DNA of 64,000 bases from Nitrosovibrio sp. Nv4 (GCF_900215485.1 NZ_OCMZ01000002.1:558001-622000), one strand, 5' to 3'. Positions 52,320 to 61,190 are shown, counted from the stretch's first letter. Made by a program: numbers and translations. The notes: generated by a model not told the origin, from the letters alone.

Positions 52320-54107
52320 TCAAGGCTTTTTTTGCCGATCAGCTTTATTGCTGCGCGAAATGGAAAGCATCAGCCATACCCCTCCGACCGTTGCGCATAA
52401 ATAGCCGATCAGCCCGAACAACGGCAGTCCCAACAAAGTGGGTCCACCCGACACGGTCATGATAATGGATGAGCCGACGATAATGGCCGCGACGACAATG
52501 CCAATCACCAGCCGATTGGCCGCGCCACCCAGTTGATCGCCCAAATATTTGAGTTGCGCAAGTTCAATGTGAAGATCCAGCTTGCCTTGCCGCGCAGCTC
52601 GCACCAATTTGGAAAGGTCGCGAGGCAAGTCCGCAACCAGACTCGTCAGATCAGACGCGACTCGCAAGCCTCGTTTGGTAACAACGGACGGCGCATAATG
52701 GGCGCGCAGAGCATCGCCCAGCAGGGGCAGCGCCTCCCCGGCAATATCAAGATTTGGATCGAGCTCCCGCCCCATGCCTTCGAGCGAAATAAAGGCTTTG
52801 AAGAAGAGCGCAAGATCGGAGGGCAAATGAAGCCGATGTCCGCGCAGGATGCCCACAAGATCGGCGAGCATGTCGCCAAGCTTGATTTGTTTTAGCGGTA
52901 CGCCTACATACTGATCGACGAACGTCTGGATTTCCGCCGTCAGCCTCCTTTCGTTTACTTCCGCATCGCCAGTCCAGCCGAGTAGCACATCTGTTACACG
53001 CGGGGCTTCCTGCTCCACGAGCCCCAATAAAAGCAGGATCAACTGGTGGCGCCGATCCTCGGTAAGTCTCCCGACCATTCCAAAATCGATAAAAGCGATG
53101 CGGTTGTCGGAGAGATAAAATACGTTTCCGGGATGGGGATCAGCGTGGAAGAATCCATCGATAGTGATCATCTTAATGACTGCGGCCACGCCGCGGCGGG
53201 CAAGAACCTTGCGATCAAGGCCAGCCCGATCAACAGCAACAAGGTCACGACCGGGGATACCATCGATATATTCCTGCACACACACACGCTCGGATGTCCA
53301 TCGCCAATAGACTTTGGGAATAATAATGACCGAAGACGCGAAAGACTGGCCAGTCGCAAGTGCTTCAGTGGCATGATCATGAGACTGATGGGGCGATCGA
53401 GGTGAAAAAGCCGAATCTGAATACGCCTCAAAATTGGCGGCGATCCGTTCCGCGTTCCGGCACTCGGCTCCAAAATCAAGCTCGCGTCGCAATGACTGCG
53501 TAAACTGCCCGACCACTTCCTGCCAGTGAAAATGGCTCAATTCGGAGTTTCCCGTTTCAAGGACTTCCGCCAGCTTTGAAAGCCAACGCAGGTCAGCTTC
53601 GACGACTGTTCGAACGCCCGGCCGCCGCACCTTGACCACGACCTCACTGCCATCTTCGAGGCGCGCTCGGTGCACTTGGGCTATGGAACCCGCCGCCAGG
53701 GGCTCGGGATCGAACGCGGTAAATACCTCTTCGGGCGGAGCACCGAGGTCTTCGGTAAGCTGCCGATGGATCTCGGGATAAGGAGAAGGCGGCGTGCTGT
53801 CCTGGAGCTTGCTGAATTCGACAATCCACTCGGGATCGAAGAGATCGACTCGCGTGGCGAGTATCTGGCCCAGCTTGACGAAAGTGGGTCCCATTTCCTC
53901 CAGCGCTCGCCGGACTCGGGCATGCGTTTCGAGCTGAGCCAATTCTCCCGGCTCACTCCAGTGCAATGCACGGCCAGCCGTCTCCAGCACATTGGCAAGC
54001 CCCATTCGGCGTACCATGTCACCAAAACCGTGACGGATCAGGATCGAGGCAATCTCGTGCAGACGTCCGAGATCGCGTGCTGCCGTCAGTGCTTGCCAGA
54101 GCATCAA
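52320..54107 (-). CDS. UbiB/ABC1 atypical kinase-like protein
   Basis: 595 residues. Family motifs: KxGQ in FVKLGQILATRVDLFDP, the alanine-rich loop PLAAGSIAQVHRARL, VVVKVRRPGV with the nucleotide lysine, QEYIDGIPG, FFHADPHPGNVFYL and IAFIDFGMVGRL, and two C-terminal membrane helices (LVIGIVVAAIIVGSSIIMTV; LLGLPLFGLIGYLCATVGGV). A serine/histidine-rich insertion (SPRSPHQSHDHATEALATG) lies in the kinase lobe. The family acts on ubiquinone synthesis or lipid transport. Single gene. Confidence 0.9.
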   Translation of the reverse strand: MMLWQALTAARDLGRLHEIASILIRHGFGDMVRRMGLANVLETAGRALHWSEPGELAQLETHARVRRALEEMGPTFVKLGQILATRVDLFDPEWIVEFSKLQDSTPPSPYPEIHRQLTEDLGAPPEEVFTAFDPEPLAAGSIAQVHRARLEDGSEVVVKVRRPGVRTVVEADLRWLSKLAEVLETGNSELSHFHWQEVVGQFTQSLRRELDFGAECRNAERIAANFEAYSDSAFSPRSPHQSHDHATEALATGQSFASSVIIIPKVYWRWTSERVCVQEYIDGIPGRDLVAVDRAGLDRKVLARRGVAAVIKMITIDGFFHADPHPGNVFYLSDNRIAFIDFGMVGRLTEDRRHQLILLLLGLVEQEAPRVTDVLLGWTGDAEVNERRLTAEIQTFVDQYVGVPLKQIKLGDMLADLVGILRGHRLHLPSDLALFFKAFISLEGMGRELDPNLDIAGEALPLLGDALRAHYAPSVVTKRGLRVASDLTSLVADLPRDLSKLVRAARQGKLDLHIELAQLKYLGDQLGGAANRLVIGIVVAAIIVGSSIIMTVSGGPTLLGLPLFGLIGYLCATVGGVWLMLSISRSNKADRQKKP

Positions 54108-54400
54108 TTGTCCTTCGAATCTGTTAGCTTCATGAACACTAAGACTTTTATGCAGTTTTCAGCATGATGCGTGAATGAATGCAACCATCAGTTGGCTTAT
54201 TCCCCTGCATCATCCCTTTCAACCACCTTTGCTCCGAAATTGCGCCTGGTGTTCCCTCTGATTAGTATCGTTGATAAGGATCTTGACGGCTTCGCTACGC
54301 TTTAGTGAGCGTTTCGCTACGCTTTTAGCTGTCCTTCACAAGCCGCTTTCCTCTATATGGAATTCAGCAGATGGTCGAGTGAAACACAATCTCATTTTGG

Positions 54401-55078
54401 CTAATCTCGAATCAACCTCGCAACATTATCGTATAACCAGGCTGACAATGCCTGAGCATTGATACCGTAATGTATTTCGCGATGACAATTGGGACAAAGT
54501 GCAACCGCATTGGACACCGTGTCCGGTCCACCTTCCGCCAATTGCCGAACATAATGCAGTTCCAGATAAGGGAGGCCGTCAGCGCCATTAAACGGCGCGG
54601 GTTTCTCGCAGCATTCACAAATTCCCGCTGCTTGTTGTAAAACCCAGGCTTCAACTGCCGCCTCCCGCTGAAATTGAGTAATCATTACACGCCTGAATTT
54701 CGGGCTGGGATTGCCGTTTGGCTTGGAAAGGTTCTTTTGCCGCGCTTCCTCTCGAACAGCGATCCCGAAGGCAGTCGGCGTCACCACCTTTTGGCCCTCG
54801 AGTTTCGCAAGTAATTTTTCGATCTGCTCCGCCACGTCAGCATCAACGTTTTTTGCCGGTCTAACACCTGTCAGCCAGCTGCGCCCCATAAGCGAGAGCA
54901 CGTAGGAAATGTTTTGCATCCGGCGCTCGAATGCCTTTTCGCTTCGGCCGAACCTCTGCGCCAGCTTGTTGTAGTACTGCTTCTTTACGATGAGCTGACC
55001 AGCGCGCTCGTTGCGCTGCATCTCGACATAAGCTTCAACCGAAGCTTTCAGTTCCTTGTTATTCCAGTCGTCATTCAT
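54401..55078 (-). CDS. HNH endonuclease
   Basis: 225 residues from the ATG 55076-55078 (MNDDWNNKELKASVEAYVEM), chosen because homologues of this kind start this way; a 30-residue extension to 55168 is possible. N-terminal part: YYNKLAQRFGRSEKAFERRM and QNISYVLSLMGRSWLTG. C-terminal HNH: GICECCEKPAPF, LELHYVRQLAEGGPDTVSNA and VALCPNCHREIHYG, with two zinc CxxC pairs and H-N-H residues. A nonspecific or modification-dependent nuclease, often in restriction-type islands. Confidence 0.85.
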   Translation of the reverse strand: MNDDWNNKELKASVEAYVEMQRNERAGQLIVKKQYYNKLAQRFGRSEKAFERRMQNISYVLSLMGRSWLTGVRPAKNVDADVAEQIEKLLAKLEGQKVVTPTAFGIAVREEARQKNLSKPNGNPSPKFRRVMITQFQREAAVEAWVLQQAAGICECCEKPAPFNGADGLPYLELHYVRQLAEGGPDTVSNAVALCPNCHREIHYGINAQALSAWLYDNVARLIRD

Positions 55079-55199
55079 GCGGTAATGCTGCCAACATAAT
55101 AGCCTGTCAAGCAATTCTAACTTCGGCGGGCTATGCGGGGTTGCGCCGTCGTAAATATACCCGACCACGTCGATACCTCTAAGTTCTACGACTATAACG

Positions 55200-55520
55200 T
55201 TAATACCGTAGAAGTTTCGAATTCTCCAGCATCCGCAAAGTCGAATCCACCAAAGTCAACCGGCCAGCCAAAGATATCATGCTCTTACACCGCTCCCGTG
55301 CCTTTACGTGGGAGAAAGCCGCTACGCATCCCTCGTCCTTGATTTCCTTACTTTTCGGGACGATTTCAGCCGCAAGATTTTCAGTTGTTCATTTGAAATG
55401 GGCTTCCAGCTTCTCGCATTCACTAATATAACCCTCAAACCTCTCTTGGAACGCGTGGTCGGTGCGCCATCGCACAGAATCGTTCAGCTTCTCATTCCTA
55501 AAATTGCTTTGGAGCTACTC
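55200..55520 (-). pseudogene. Possible decayed coding region upstream of the HNH gene
   Basis: One minus-strand frame reads LQSNFRNEKLNDSVRWRTDH and FQERFEGYISECEKLEAHFK, meets a TGA at 55389-55391, and continues TTENLAAEIVPKSKEIKDEG then AFSHVKARERCKSMIS to a TAA at 55200-55202. The charged, helical composition looks protein-like but I recognise no family. It may be a partner of the HNH nuclease that died, or chance. Confidence 0.28.
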
Positions 55521-55625
55521 CAATTTTTATCCCGCATCAAGTAAAAAAATAGAGATCAGTTCCAACAAGAGGAAGGAAATTTCTTACCGCCCATCACTTT
55601 CTTTTTACTTCGATTGGAGTTATCT

Positions 55626-56066
55626 ATGAAACATTATTCGACTTTTAGCATCGCGGCCAGATCGATAGCAGTGCTTGCCTTTACTGTTGGCTTCACCGTC
55701 GGTTCAGTCGGAGCCGTTCACGCACAGGAAAGTATGCCTGATCCGTATACTTCAAGCTCAGACTCGCCTGCAAAATCTGGCAAGTCGAAACAGGCGCCTT
55801 GCGGCGGGCCTAGTGTCATAAAATGCCCTGTCGGCATGTCGTGTGTTGATGATCCTGCGGACAAGTGCGATCCCACCAAGGAGGGCTTAAACTGTCCCGG
55901 GAAATGCGTGGCAGGGTCCGGGGAGAGTAAAGTCAAGCAACCCTGCGGCGGACCCACCAGAATCTCGTGTATCGGCGGCATGGTATGCGTAGACGATCCC
56001 GCCGATAACTGCGATCCCACCAAGGATGGACTTGATTGCAAAGGTCTATGCGTGACTCGCCCATAA
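55626..56066 (+). CDS. Exported protein with two cysteine-rich repeats
   Basis: 146 residues from the ATG at 55626 (TTGGAGTTATCT upstream). Signal peptide ending VGAVHA-QE, then a serine/proline linker (MPDPYTSSSDSPAKSGKSKQ), then two copies of a 40-residue module: PCGGP..I.C..GM.CVDDPAD.CDPTK.GL.C.G.CV. Each has six cysteines, implying three disulfides, and the pattern recalls Kazal-like domains. DNA of the two repeats is about 75 percent alike by eye. Likely secreted or periplasmic; may inhibit proteases (inference). Confidence 0.7.
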   Translation: MKHYSTFSIAARSIAVLAFTVGFTVGSVGAVHAQESMPDPYTSSSDSPAKSGKSKQAPCGGPSVIKCPVGMSCVDDPADKCDPTKEGLNCPGKCVAGSGESKVKQPCGGPTRISCIGGMVCVDDPADNCDPTKDGLDCKGLCVTRP

Positions 56067-56304
56067 CAATTTCCATCATTGGCGCTGTTTGACCGTTGCT
56101 AGAACGCTGGGTGCCCGTGAGGCAGAAGGGAGGAGTCTGCTGTGATTGGTCCCTTCCGGCTTCCTGGCCGCCACAAGGTCCCTTGATCCGATTATTTGGG
56201 AATGCAGAACTGCTACGGAATGCGATACAAGACTGACAGGCTGACGCATTTCAATCCCGCCACTCATCCGATCAAATTTTAAACCGGATGAAAGTGGAGA
56301 TTTC

Positions 56305-56326
56305 GTGGCAACCCCAAGGGGATTCG
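56305..56326 (+). other. Left attachment site (att) of the tRNA-Glu island
   Basis: TGGCAACCCCAAGGGGATTC and GA, matching the 3' end of tRNA-Glu at 63209-63230 in 20 of 22 bases and in the same orientation. Decay after CGA (CCAAATCCCCTG) shows this is not an intact tRNA. Confidence 0.6.
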
Positions 56327-56399
56327 ACCAAATCCCCTGTGTCAAAAAGAGAAGATTTGTCACGATTCCGCGCCTAAAATCCCGTGCTATAGTGGCGTG

Positions 56400-56546
56400 A
56401 TGGCCCTGCTCATCCTCTTCTTTATCGCCTTCCTCGCCCTGGTAGCGATCGCCCCGCACCAGTTCATGCAAATACTTTTAGCGTTCACATGGCTTCGCAT
56501 GGGGCTATCAGTCATCTACACGCTTTTATCTGGCCTCTTCTCTTAA
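56400..56546 (+). CDS. 48-residue small membrane protein
   Basis: MALLILFFIAFLALVAIAPH at the start, then QFMQILLAFTWLRMGLSVIY and a short tail. Two hydrophobic helices, a common layout for phage small membrane proteins. No strong ribosome site. Inside the tRNA-Glu island; the antisense frame at 56076-56471 crosses the att site and is not coding. Confidence 0.4.
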   Translation: MALLILFFIAFLALVAIAPHQFMQILLAFTWLRMGLSVIYTLLSGLFS

Positions 56547-56632
56547 TTCCTTCACCCGAACATTAAACCCCGTCATGAGCTTCGTGATGCGTTCCTCGAC
56601 GGGCCTTTACCTGTTCCCGCGGAGCATCTTTC

Positions 56633-57618
56633 TCAATCAAGTTCCGATTTCATCTTCCGTTGTTTCGATACCAACCGTTGAATCAACTTAGCACGCTCTA
56701 CCAATCTATACTCCGGATTCTCCACTTTAAATTCATCTATCGGCAAACGGTCTTTCCGGCGCCCCTTTAATTCCGATTCTATTTCATTGATGCGTTTCAG
56801 GTTCGAATAAAACGCATTGCCCTGACTGGATGAATTCTCGGAGTCACCGAAAAACCGCCCGAGAAGCGGGATCTTGTGGGGCGGCAAATCTTCCCCGGTA
56901 AGCACAGCAGAAACCGATTGCTGCGCCTTCCCTGATTCGCGCCCCACTCCACCGGTTACCTGCCCGGCAAGATAATCGATCTGATCTGCAGTTGGACTGA
57001 ATACACCCGGCACATACTTATTCCCGCCGGAGATGGTATTGATCGCTTCCGCTATCCATTTCGCAGGACCGCTCGCCGTGTCTTTGTTGCGAGAGAAGCC
57101 GGGAGTCGGAGATAGCTTATTGAAATCCTCCTTGGCTATCGGCTTGCCGGTCCAGTCCCTGTTTTCCGATAAGGCAACGAGAGGATCAATCGCGGTAGGC
57201 GCTATTGTCTGAATTGAGAAACCAGCGCTGCCGATCGGATTGAATGCTTCAGCGAATACCGCGGCGAGTCGCATAGTATGATCGGCTGGCTTCTTGAATC
57301 CGCCCATGGCGAACTCGGTGCTGATGCGGCCGATATTCGGGATAGCGTGAAAGCCCAGTGGCAACGGGACAGTTATTTACCGCTGTGGGATTGGCGTCAA
57401 TGATTCCTTGGCCAGCACGCTTTAGTGCGTTGTCTCGATCTACTCCGGGAATGAAAGTCTGCGGCAACTTGGCCGGCACCTTTAATGCCTGCTCCGGCTG
57501 CGCGTTTTGCGGAGGCGATGAAGCCACCTTCCTCTTTGGGTTTGTCTAACTCCCCGTTGAACTCGACATAACCCGGCAGATCATCATCCAACTCGCCATC
57601 AAATTCAGTAAATGCCAT
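56633..57618 (-). pseudogene. Large phage polyvalent-type protein, internally deleted
   Basis: The start MAFTEFDGELDDDLPGYVEF (57618, AAGGAAGCAA upstream) runs to about residue 55, then the frame changes twice: a middle piece VDRDNALKRAGQGIIDANPT in one frame and a C-terminal piece (PLGFHAIPNIGRISTEFAMG; SENRDWTGKPIAKEDFNKLS; PGVFSPTADQIDYLAGQVTG; RKDRLPIDEFKVENPEYRLV) in another. The C-terminal piece fits the LPD38-like end of very large phage proteins carried in virions. Most of the protein, probably over 1000 residues, was deleted. Confidence 0.6.
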
Positions 57619-57634
57619 TTGCTTCCTTTAAAAT

Positions 57635-57657
57635 GAAAAAACCGCCCGGAGGCGGTT
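57635..57657 (-). terminator. Intrinsic terminator upstream of the polyvalent gene
   Basis: AACCGCC-TCCG-GGCGGTT on the minus strand followed by TTTTTTCATTTT. It lies only about 17 bases above the polyvalent start codon, so it ends transcripts arriving from the right before that gene. Confidence 0.65.
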
Positions 57658-57681
57658 GGTTGTGGTTCTCATTCGGGCAAT

Positions 57682-57706
57682 AAAAAACCCGCCGAAGCGG
57701 GTTTTT
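57682..57706. terminator. Bidirectional intrinsic terminator after hicA
   Basis: AAAAACCCGC-CGAA-GCGGGTTTTT, a perfect 10-bp stem ending in runs of A and T on both sides. It ends the hicB-hicA transcript on the minus strand. Confidence 0.75.
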
Positions 57707-57712
57707 ATGTGG

Positions 57713-57901
57713 TTAAAAGTGATGCTTAATCCTAGTTGTTTTCATAATTCCATTTGCAGTAAATCTTGATTTGCAATTAAACGGTACGGTTACTTCAATC
57801 GAACCATTTGACCAGATTTCATGAGATCCCTTGCCCTGTCGATCATAGTAAAAGCCATGTTTTTTGAGTTGTTCTATAACGCTCGAATAAAATCCGTTCA
57901 T
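57713..57901 (-). CDS. hicA: HicA-like toxin (mRNA interferase)
   Basis: 62 residues. HicA dsRNA-binding-like fold: FYSSVIEQLKKHGFYYDRQG, the catalytic histidine in KGSHEIWSNG, and IEVTVPFNCKSRFTANGIMK. It is the second gene of the pair; its ATG overlaps the stop of hicB by four bases. It would cleave mRNA unless neutralised by the antitoxin. Confidence 0.8.
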   Translation of the reverse strand: MNGFYSSVIEQLKKHGFYYDRQGKGSHEIWSNGSIEVTVPFNCKSRFTANGIMKTTRIKHHF

Positions 57902-58164
57902 GCAAGGGACAGTCGTACATCCTTTACGGGCTTATGCATGCGAGAATTATTTCGTATTTGAGCTTCAATCAAGTCATCAACAGCAAAAGACACTTCCTTC
58001 ATCAACTCATCGATAGTGTCCGCTTCACAAACCAGTCCTCTAAGATCATCGCTGGTTGCGATAAAGACACCTACCTCTCCATCCCGTATAACATTAACGC
58101 GCAAAGTAAGAGGTACGCCAACCCCCCCGAGTACTCTCCAAAATGGGTAGCCAACTCTATACAT
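57898..58164 (-). CDS. hicB: HicB-like antitoxin (DUF1902)
   Basis: 88 residues. The core VFIATSDDLRGLVCEADTID followed by ELMKEVSFAVDDLIEAQ is the DUF1902/HicB partial RNase H-like fold. The N-terminus is MYRVGYPFWRVLGGVGVPLT. It is first in the operon, consistent with antitoxin before toxin. Its promoter should lie in the AT-rich segment 58165-58440. Confidence 0.78.
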   Translation of the reverse strand: MYRVGYPFWRVLGGVGVPLTLRVNVIRDGEVGVFIATSDDLRGLVCEADTIDELMKEVSFAVDDLIEAQIRNNSRMHKPVKDVRLSLA

Positions 58165-58702
58165 GATTACCCTCCAAATAAATAAATTTATTACCTATGC
58201 TTCGGAAACAGCAATGGCGCTCAAGGCGCCTTAGTTGAATCTTTAACTCAGCTACCGCATGTGTTGTTGTTATTCTTATATGATCGTTAGCTTACATTTA
58301 TGATGGACGAGTTCCGTCCTCAATCAATTTTCACCAAAACCTGTCTGTCTCAAGAGAGCTAGGTAAGCGACTGTTTTTACTTTAACTCAGCGCTAGCTAC
58401 CCCTCTTGACTTTTAAACTTTACTTACAGGTAAAGTATAAGCTAGAACATGTAAAACTGCTAGTACCACAAGTGCTTATACCTGGCAAGCGGCTAACACA
58501 GCTTAGCATAGCCATTAACTTACTGTATTACCCACCCCTCCCATACTGTTTAGCATAGCTATTGGCTATTTCATTTGATCGACGCTCTGATCTACTCTGA
58601 AATGAAACGCCTGCCGTTGACCTCATAAACCGGCTTCCCTTTAGAGGTTCCAACCTGCTTAGCGCCTTCCGGCAAACCTGAAATGCGCTGGCTCGCGGCT
58701 GG
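58165..58702. other. AT-rich gene-free region with repeats
   Basis: No coding pattern. Holds the palindrome at 58417-58436, two copies of TTAGCATAGC(C/T)ATT (near 58502 and 58551), and several GCTAG motifs. Probably regulatory DNA of the former phage or of hicBA. Confidence 0.45.
58417..58436. promoter_or_regulatory. Palindromic operator candidate
   Basis: ACTTTAC-TTACAG-GTAAAGT: perfect 7-bp arms with six bases between, the size of a phage repressor or HTH-dimer site. A TTGACT (-35 like) lies at 58406-58411. No repressor gene is left nearby. Confidence 0.45.
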
Positions 58703-59941
58703 CTATGACTGCGCAAGGAATGCGTCCACATCCTTTGCCGCTTCTGCGGGTGACATCCCTGATTTCATTCCGGCCTCTATAAGTGCCATTCTTTGTGCCG
58801 CTGGCGACTCGTCATGGAGCGTCTTGACCGCGTTGAACTCATCTTTGTGGTTGTCGTAAACACCATTTTCCACCAGCCATTCAGCAGTAGCAACAGGAGC
58901 CGGGAGCTTGCTTATGCGGCCTGTTGAACCATCAAGCGCACCAGAATTACGCTCTTCCCTGATGCTCTTCATCTCTTCGCCCAACTTGCCAACCTGCGCG
59001 TTTCTGACTCTCACGCTTGCATCGTTATCACGAACGGAAGAATCCGACACATTCCGCTTCCCTTCCGATTCGTTCTTGTCCATTCCATATTTCAGGTATT
59101 TCTCAACGTCCAGGGTAGTGCTGAGCAGTTCCCGAATATCGTGAACCTGTTCCCCCGCTCCGTTGATATTGATCTTCCATTTGGTTCGGTCGCTAGGATC
59201 AACCTGCTCCGGCCTGTCCTGTAGCTTGATGCCACCTTTTGCCAGCGCCTGGATAGCCTCGTCAACCTGGCCGCGAGCTAGAAACATCCCGCCCTCTATC
59301 AAGCCGTTTTTCTTAGCTATGTAGGCGCGCTCAAGAAATGGCTTGATCTTGTCTCCAAAGCCGTTCATTTCTGCATATGCATGCATCTTGCTGAGCTTAT
59401 CCGGATTGCTGAGCAAGTCGGTTTCCATCATGGCCCGCGTAATTCGCTCGGTGGGGCTTAGGTTTTCTTGGGCTTGCTGCGGCTGTTCCGGCTGGGCTTG
59501 GGACTGTACTTGTTGAAGATCGGATAAGCCGCCAACATTAGAAGGGGCGCGCCTACCGGCGAAAACATTATCAGTGGCCTGCACAAGACCGCCTTCAGCA
59601 AATCCCCGCATTCTTTGCATGCCGTAGTTTGGTCGCTCGGTTAAAGGCTTGAGCGCCATGGACTGTTGTGGCGCTGAAATATTCATTGGCTGCCCGCTTC
59701 CGTCGGTTCTGAAAGACGGTGTACTCATGCCATCGACCATATCAGCAAACCCACCTAGGGATTTAAGCGCATTTTCCCGGTCCTCTTTCTTCCAGGCATG
59801 CTGTTCCTCTGCCGTGGCGTCCGCATTCTGTAATCTTCCGGCGTACTGCTTATCAAGATCCATCTGCCCTAATTGTTTCGACAATCCAACGCCGGCGCTA
59901 ATCCCTTGCGCCAAACCTATCATTCCAACTTTGGAACTCAT
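58703..59941 (-). CDS. Phage virion-associated protein, hypothetical
   Basis: 412 residues from the ATG 59939-59941 (MSSKVGMIGLAQGISAGVGL); ATGs also lie at 59956 and 59971. Glycine/alanine-rich N-terminus, a glutamine-rich linker (QSQAQPEQPQQAQENLSPTE), helical middle (GFGDKIKPFLERAYIAKKNG) and C-terminal helices. Features are typical of internal virion or tail-associated proteins of podovirus-like phages. It lies two terminators below a lost gene. Confidence 0.55.
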   Translation of the reverse strand: MSSKVGMIGLAQGISAGVGLSKQLGQMDLDKQYAGRLQNADATAEEQHAWKKEDRENALKSLGGFADMVDGMSTPSFRTDGSGQPMNISAPQQSMALKPLTERPNYGMQRMRGFAEGGLVQATDNVFAGRRAPSNVGGLSDLQQVQSQAQPEQPQQAQENLSPTERITRAMMETDLLSNPDKLSKMHAYAEMNGFGDKIKPFLERAYIAKKNGLIEGGMFLARGQVDEAIQALAKGGIKLQDRPEQVDPSDRTKWKININGAGEQVHDIRELLSTTLDVEKYLKYGMDKNESEGKRNVSDSSVRDNDASVRVRNAQVGKLGEEMKSIREERNSGALDGSTGRISKLPAPVATAEWLVENGVYDNHKDEFNAVKTLHDESPAAQRMALIEAGMKSGMSPAEAAKDVDAFLAQS

Positions 59942-59956
59942 TTTGTTTTCGCCCAT

Positions 59957-59982
59957 AAAAAAGCCCGCCAAAATTGGCAGGC
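59957..59982 (-). terminator. Intrinsic terminator above the virion gene
   Basis: GCCTGCCAA-TT-TTGGCGGGC (one G-T pair) followed by TTTTTTATG on the minus strand. It sits right before the virion gene start, like the terminator at 57635-57657 before the polyvalent gene. Confidence 0.65.
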
Positions 59983-59991
59983 CAGAAATGC

Positions 59992-60020
59992 AAAAAAACC
60001 CAGCGGGTTAGGGCTGGGTT
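59992..60020 (-). terminator. Second intrinsic terminator
   Basis: AACCCAGC-CCTAACCC-GCTGGGTT followed by seven T residues on the minus strand, ten bases from the previous one. The upstream minus-strand gene it served has been deleted. Confidence 0.65.
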
Positions 60021-60197
60021 AGGTTTCGGAGTGAGTATTTCGCACTCTATAGAATACTTCTATCAGTGCTTCCCGAGAAAAGCAAGTGGTTTCTAATCTC
60101 ATTATTAAATTGATGCACCCGGTCTTTCCTATACAATCTACGGATAAGTTAAGAAGAACCCTGGGTTCACCAACCTTAAGGCGCAAGGAACATAATA

Positions 60198-61055
60198 ATG
60201 ACAACGGAAGACGTTCTTAAAAATGCAAAAGGCGGGATCGCTCTGATCGGAGAGGTTATTAAGGCCGCAGGCGACAATCCCCAGGTTAGAGAAGCGGGGC
60301 TCGAACTTGGGAAAACAGCTGTCACGATTACGAGAACGATCAATAACGTTCTTCTGCCATTAGCGGCGTTCAACTTCGCCGTTGAGAAAGCGCGAATATA
60401 CTTTGCAGAGCAATTCCCTGATGATATGGCAAGGAAAGCGAAAAACATACCACAAGAGGCAGTCATTGAACCCAAATCTTCTGTTGCGGGACCAGCGCTT
60501 CAAGGCCTTGCATTCTGTCACGAGGAGCAAAATTTAAAAGAAATGTATTTAAATTTGCTTGCATCAGCAATGGATGGCCGGGTGGCCAGGTTGGCACATC
60601 CCGCCTTCGTTGAGATAATCAAACAGATTGATGCAGAGGAAGCAAAACTCCTCCAAAGCGTACTTGCAACTGACCACCCGTTCCCTATAGCGGAAGTCTT
60701 CTTTACTGCTGACAAGGGGAAATTTAAGCCTACTACGATCACGCTATACCGCCATTTGCTTAATTTGCAGAATGACAACTCTGATGACCCTGCTGAGGAC
60801 GCTTTTTTACCAGCGATGGTAGACAATTGGATACGACTTGGGTTAGTTAACGTTGATTATGGACTATCTCTAGTAGACCATGATTACGATTGGGTAGAAA
60901 GTAGGCCTGAGTTTATTTTGCAACGTAGCAAAATTACTGCCGAAGGTATAGTGACCTTTCATAAAGGAGTTATGAAAAAAACAGCTTGGGGTTTGCAATT
61001 TTCACAAGCGGCAGGGTTATCCACTCTTCCTATGACTATAAATCAAGCTGATTAG
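60198..61055 (+). CDS. Abi-alpha / DUF4393 protein (abortive infection candidate)
   Basis: 285 residues, no membrane segment. Family pattern: VREAGLELGKTAVTITRTIN and NVLLPLAAFNFAVEKARIYF at the N-terminus, then AVIEPKSSVAGPALQGLAFC and EEQNLKEMYLNLLASAMDGR, AHPAFVEIIKQIDAEEAKLL. This is the DUF4393 (Abi-alpha) layout, annotated as abortive-infection-like. Only divergent gene of the island; possible cargo defence gene. AAGGAACATAAT precedes the ATG. Confidence 0.75.
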   Translation: MTTEDVLKNAKGGIALIGEVIKAAGDNPQVREAGLELGKTAVTITRTINNVLLPLAAFNFAVEKARIYFAEQFPDDMARKAKNIPQEAVIEPKSSVAGPALQGLAFCHEEQNLKEMYLNLLASAMDGRVARLAHPAFVEIIKQIDAEEAKLLQSVLATDHPFPIAEVFFTADKGKFKPTTITLYRHLLNLQNDNSDDPAEDAFLPAMVDNWIRLGLVNVDYGLSLVDHDYDWVESRPEFILQRSKITAEGIVTFHKGVMKKTAWGLQFSQAAGLSTLPMTINQAD

Positions 61056-61190
61056 ACATAACATCCCTCTAGCCCAATTAAATAATGCCCCTCTAGTTCT
61101 TTCACCATCTCGCTCATCGCTCGGACTTCGATCTGATCTAAAGTGTCATAAACCTTCCTCCTAATCTCACTCACTACGGCGTCCCGACTT
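61052..61190 (-). pseudogene. Fragment paralogous to the 61559-61837 gene
   Basis: The minus strand reads RDAVVSEIRRKVYDTLDQIE, then VRAMSEMVKELEGHYLIGLE and a TAA. It aligns with RDAVVIEIRGTVYRTLDGIH and AIAEMTDEMEKHTL of the complete gene 370 bases to the right. It overlaps the stop of the Abi-alpha gene and has no N-terminus. Confidence 0.5.

Noticed and set aside
56076-56471. Minus-strand ORF of 131 codons
   Set aside because: Runs across the att repeat and intergenic DNA; no family pattern.
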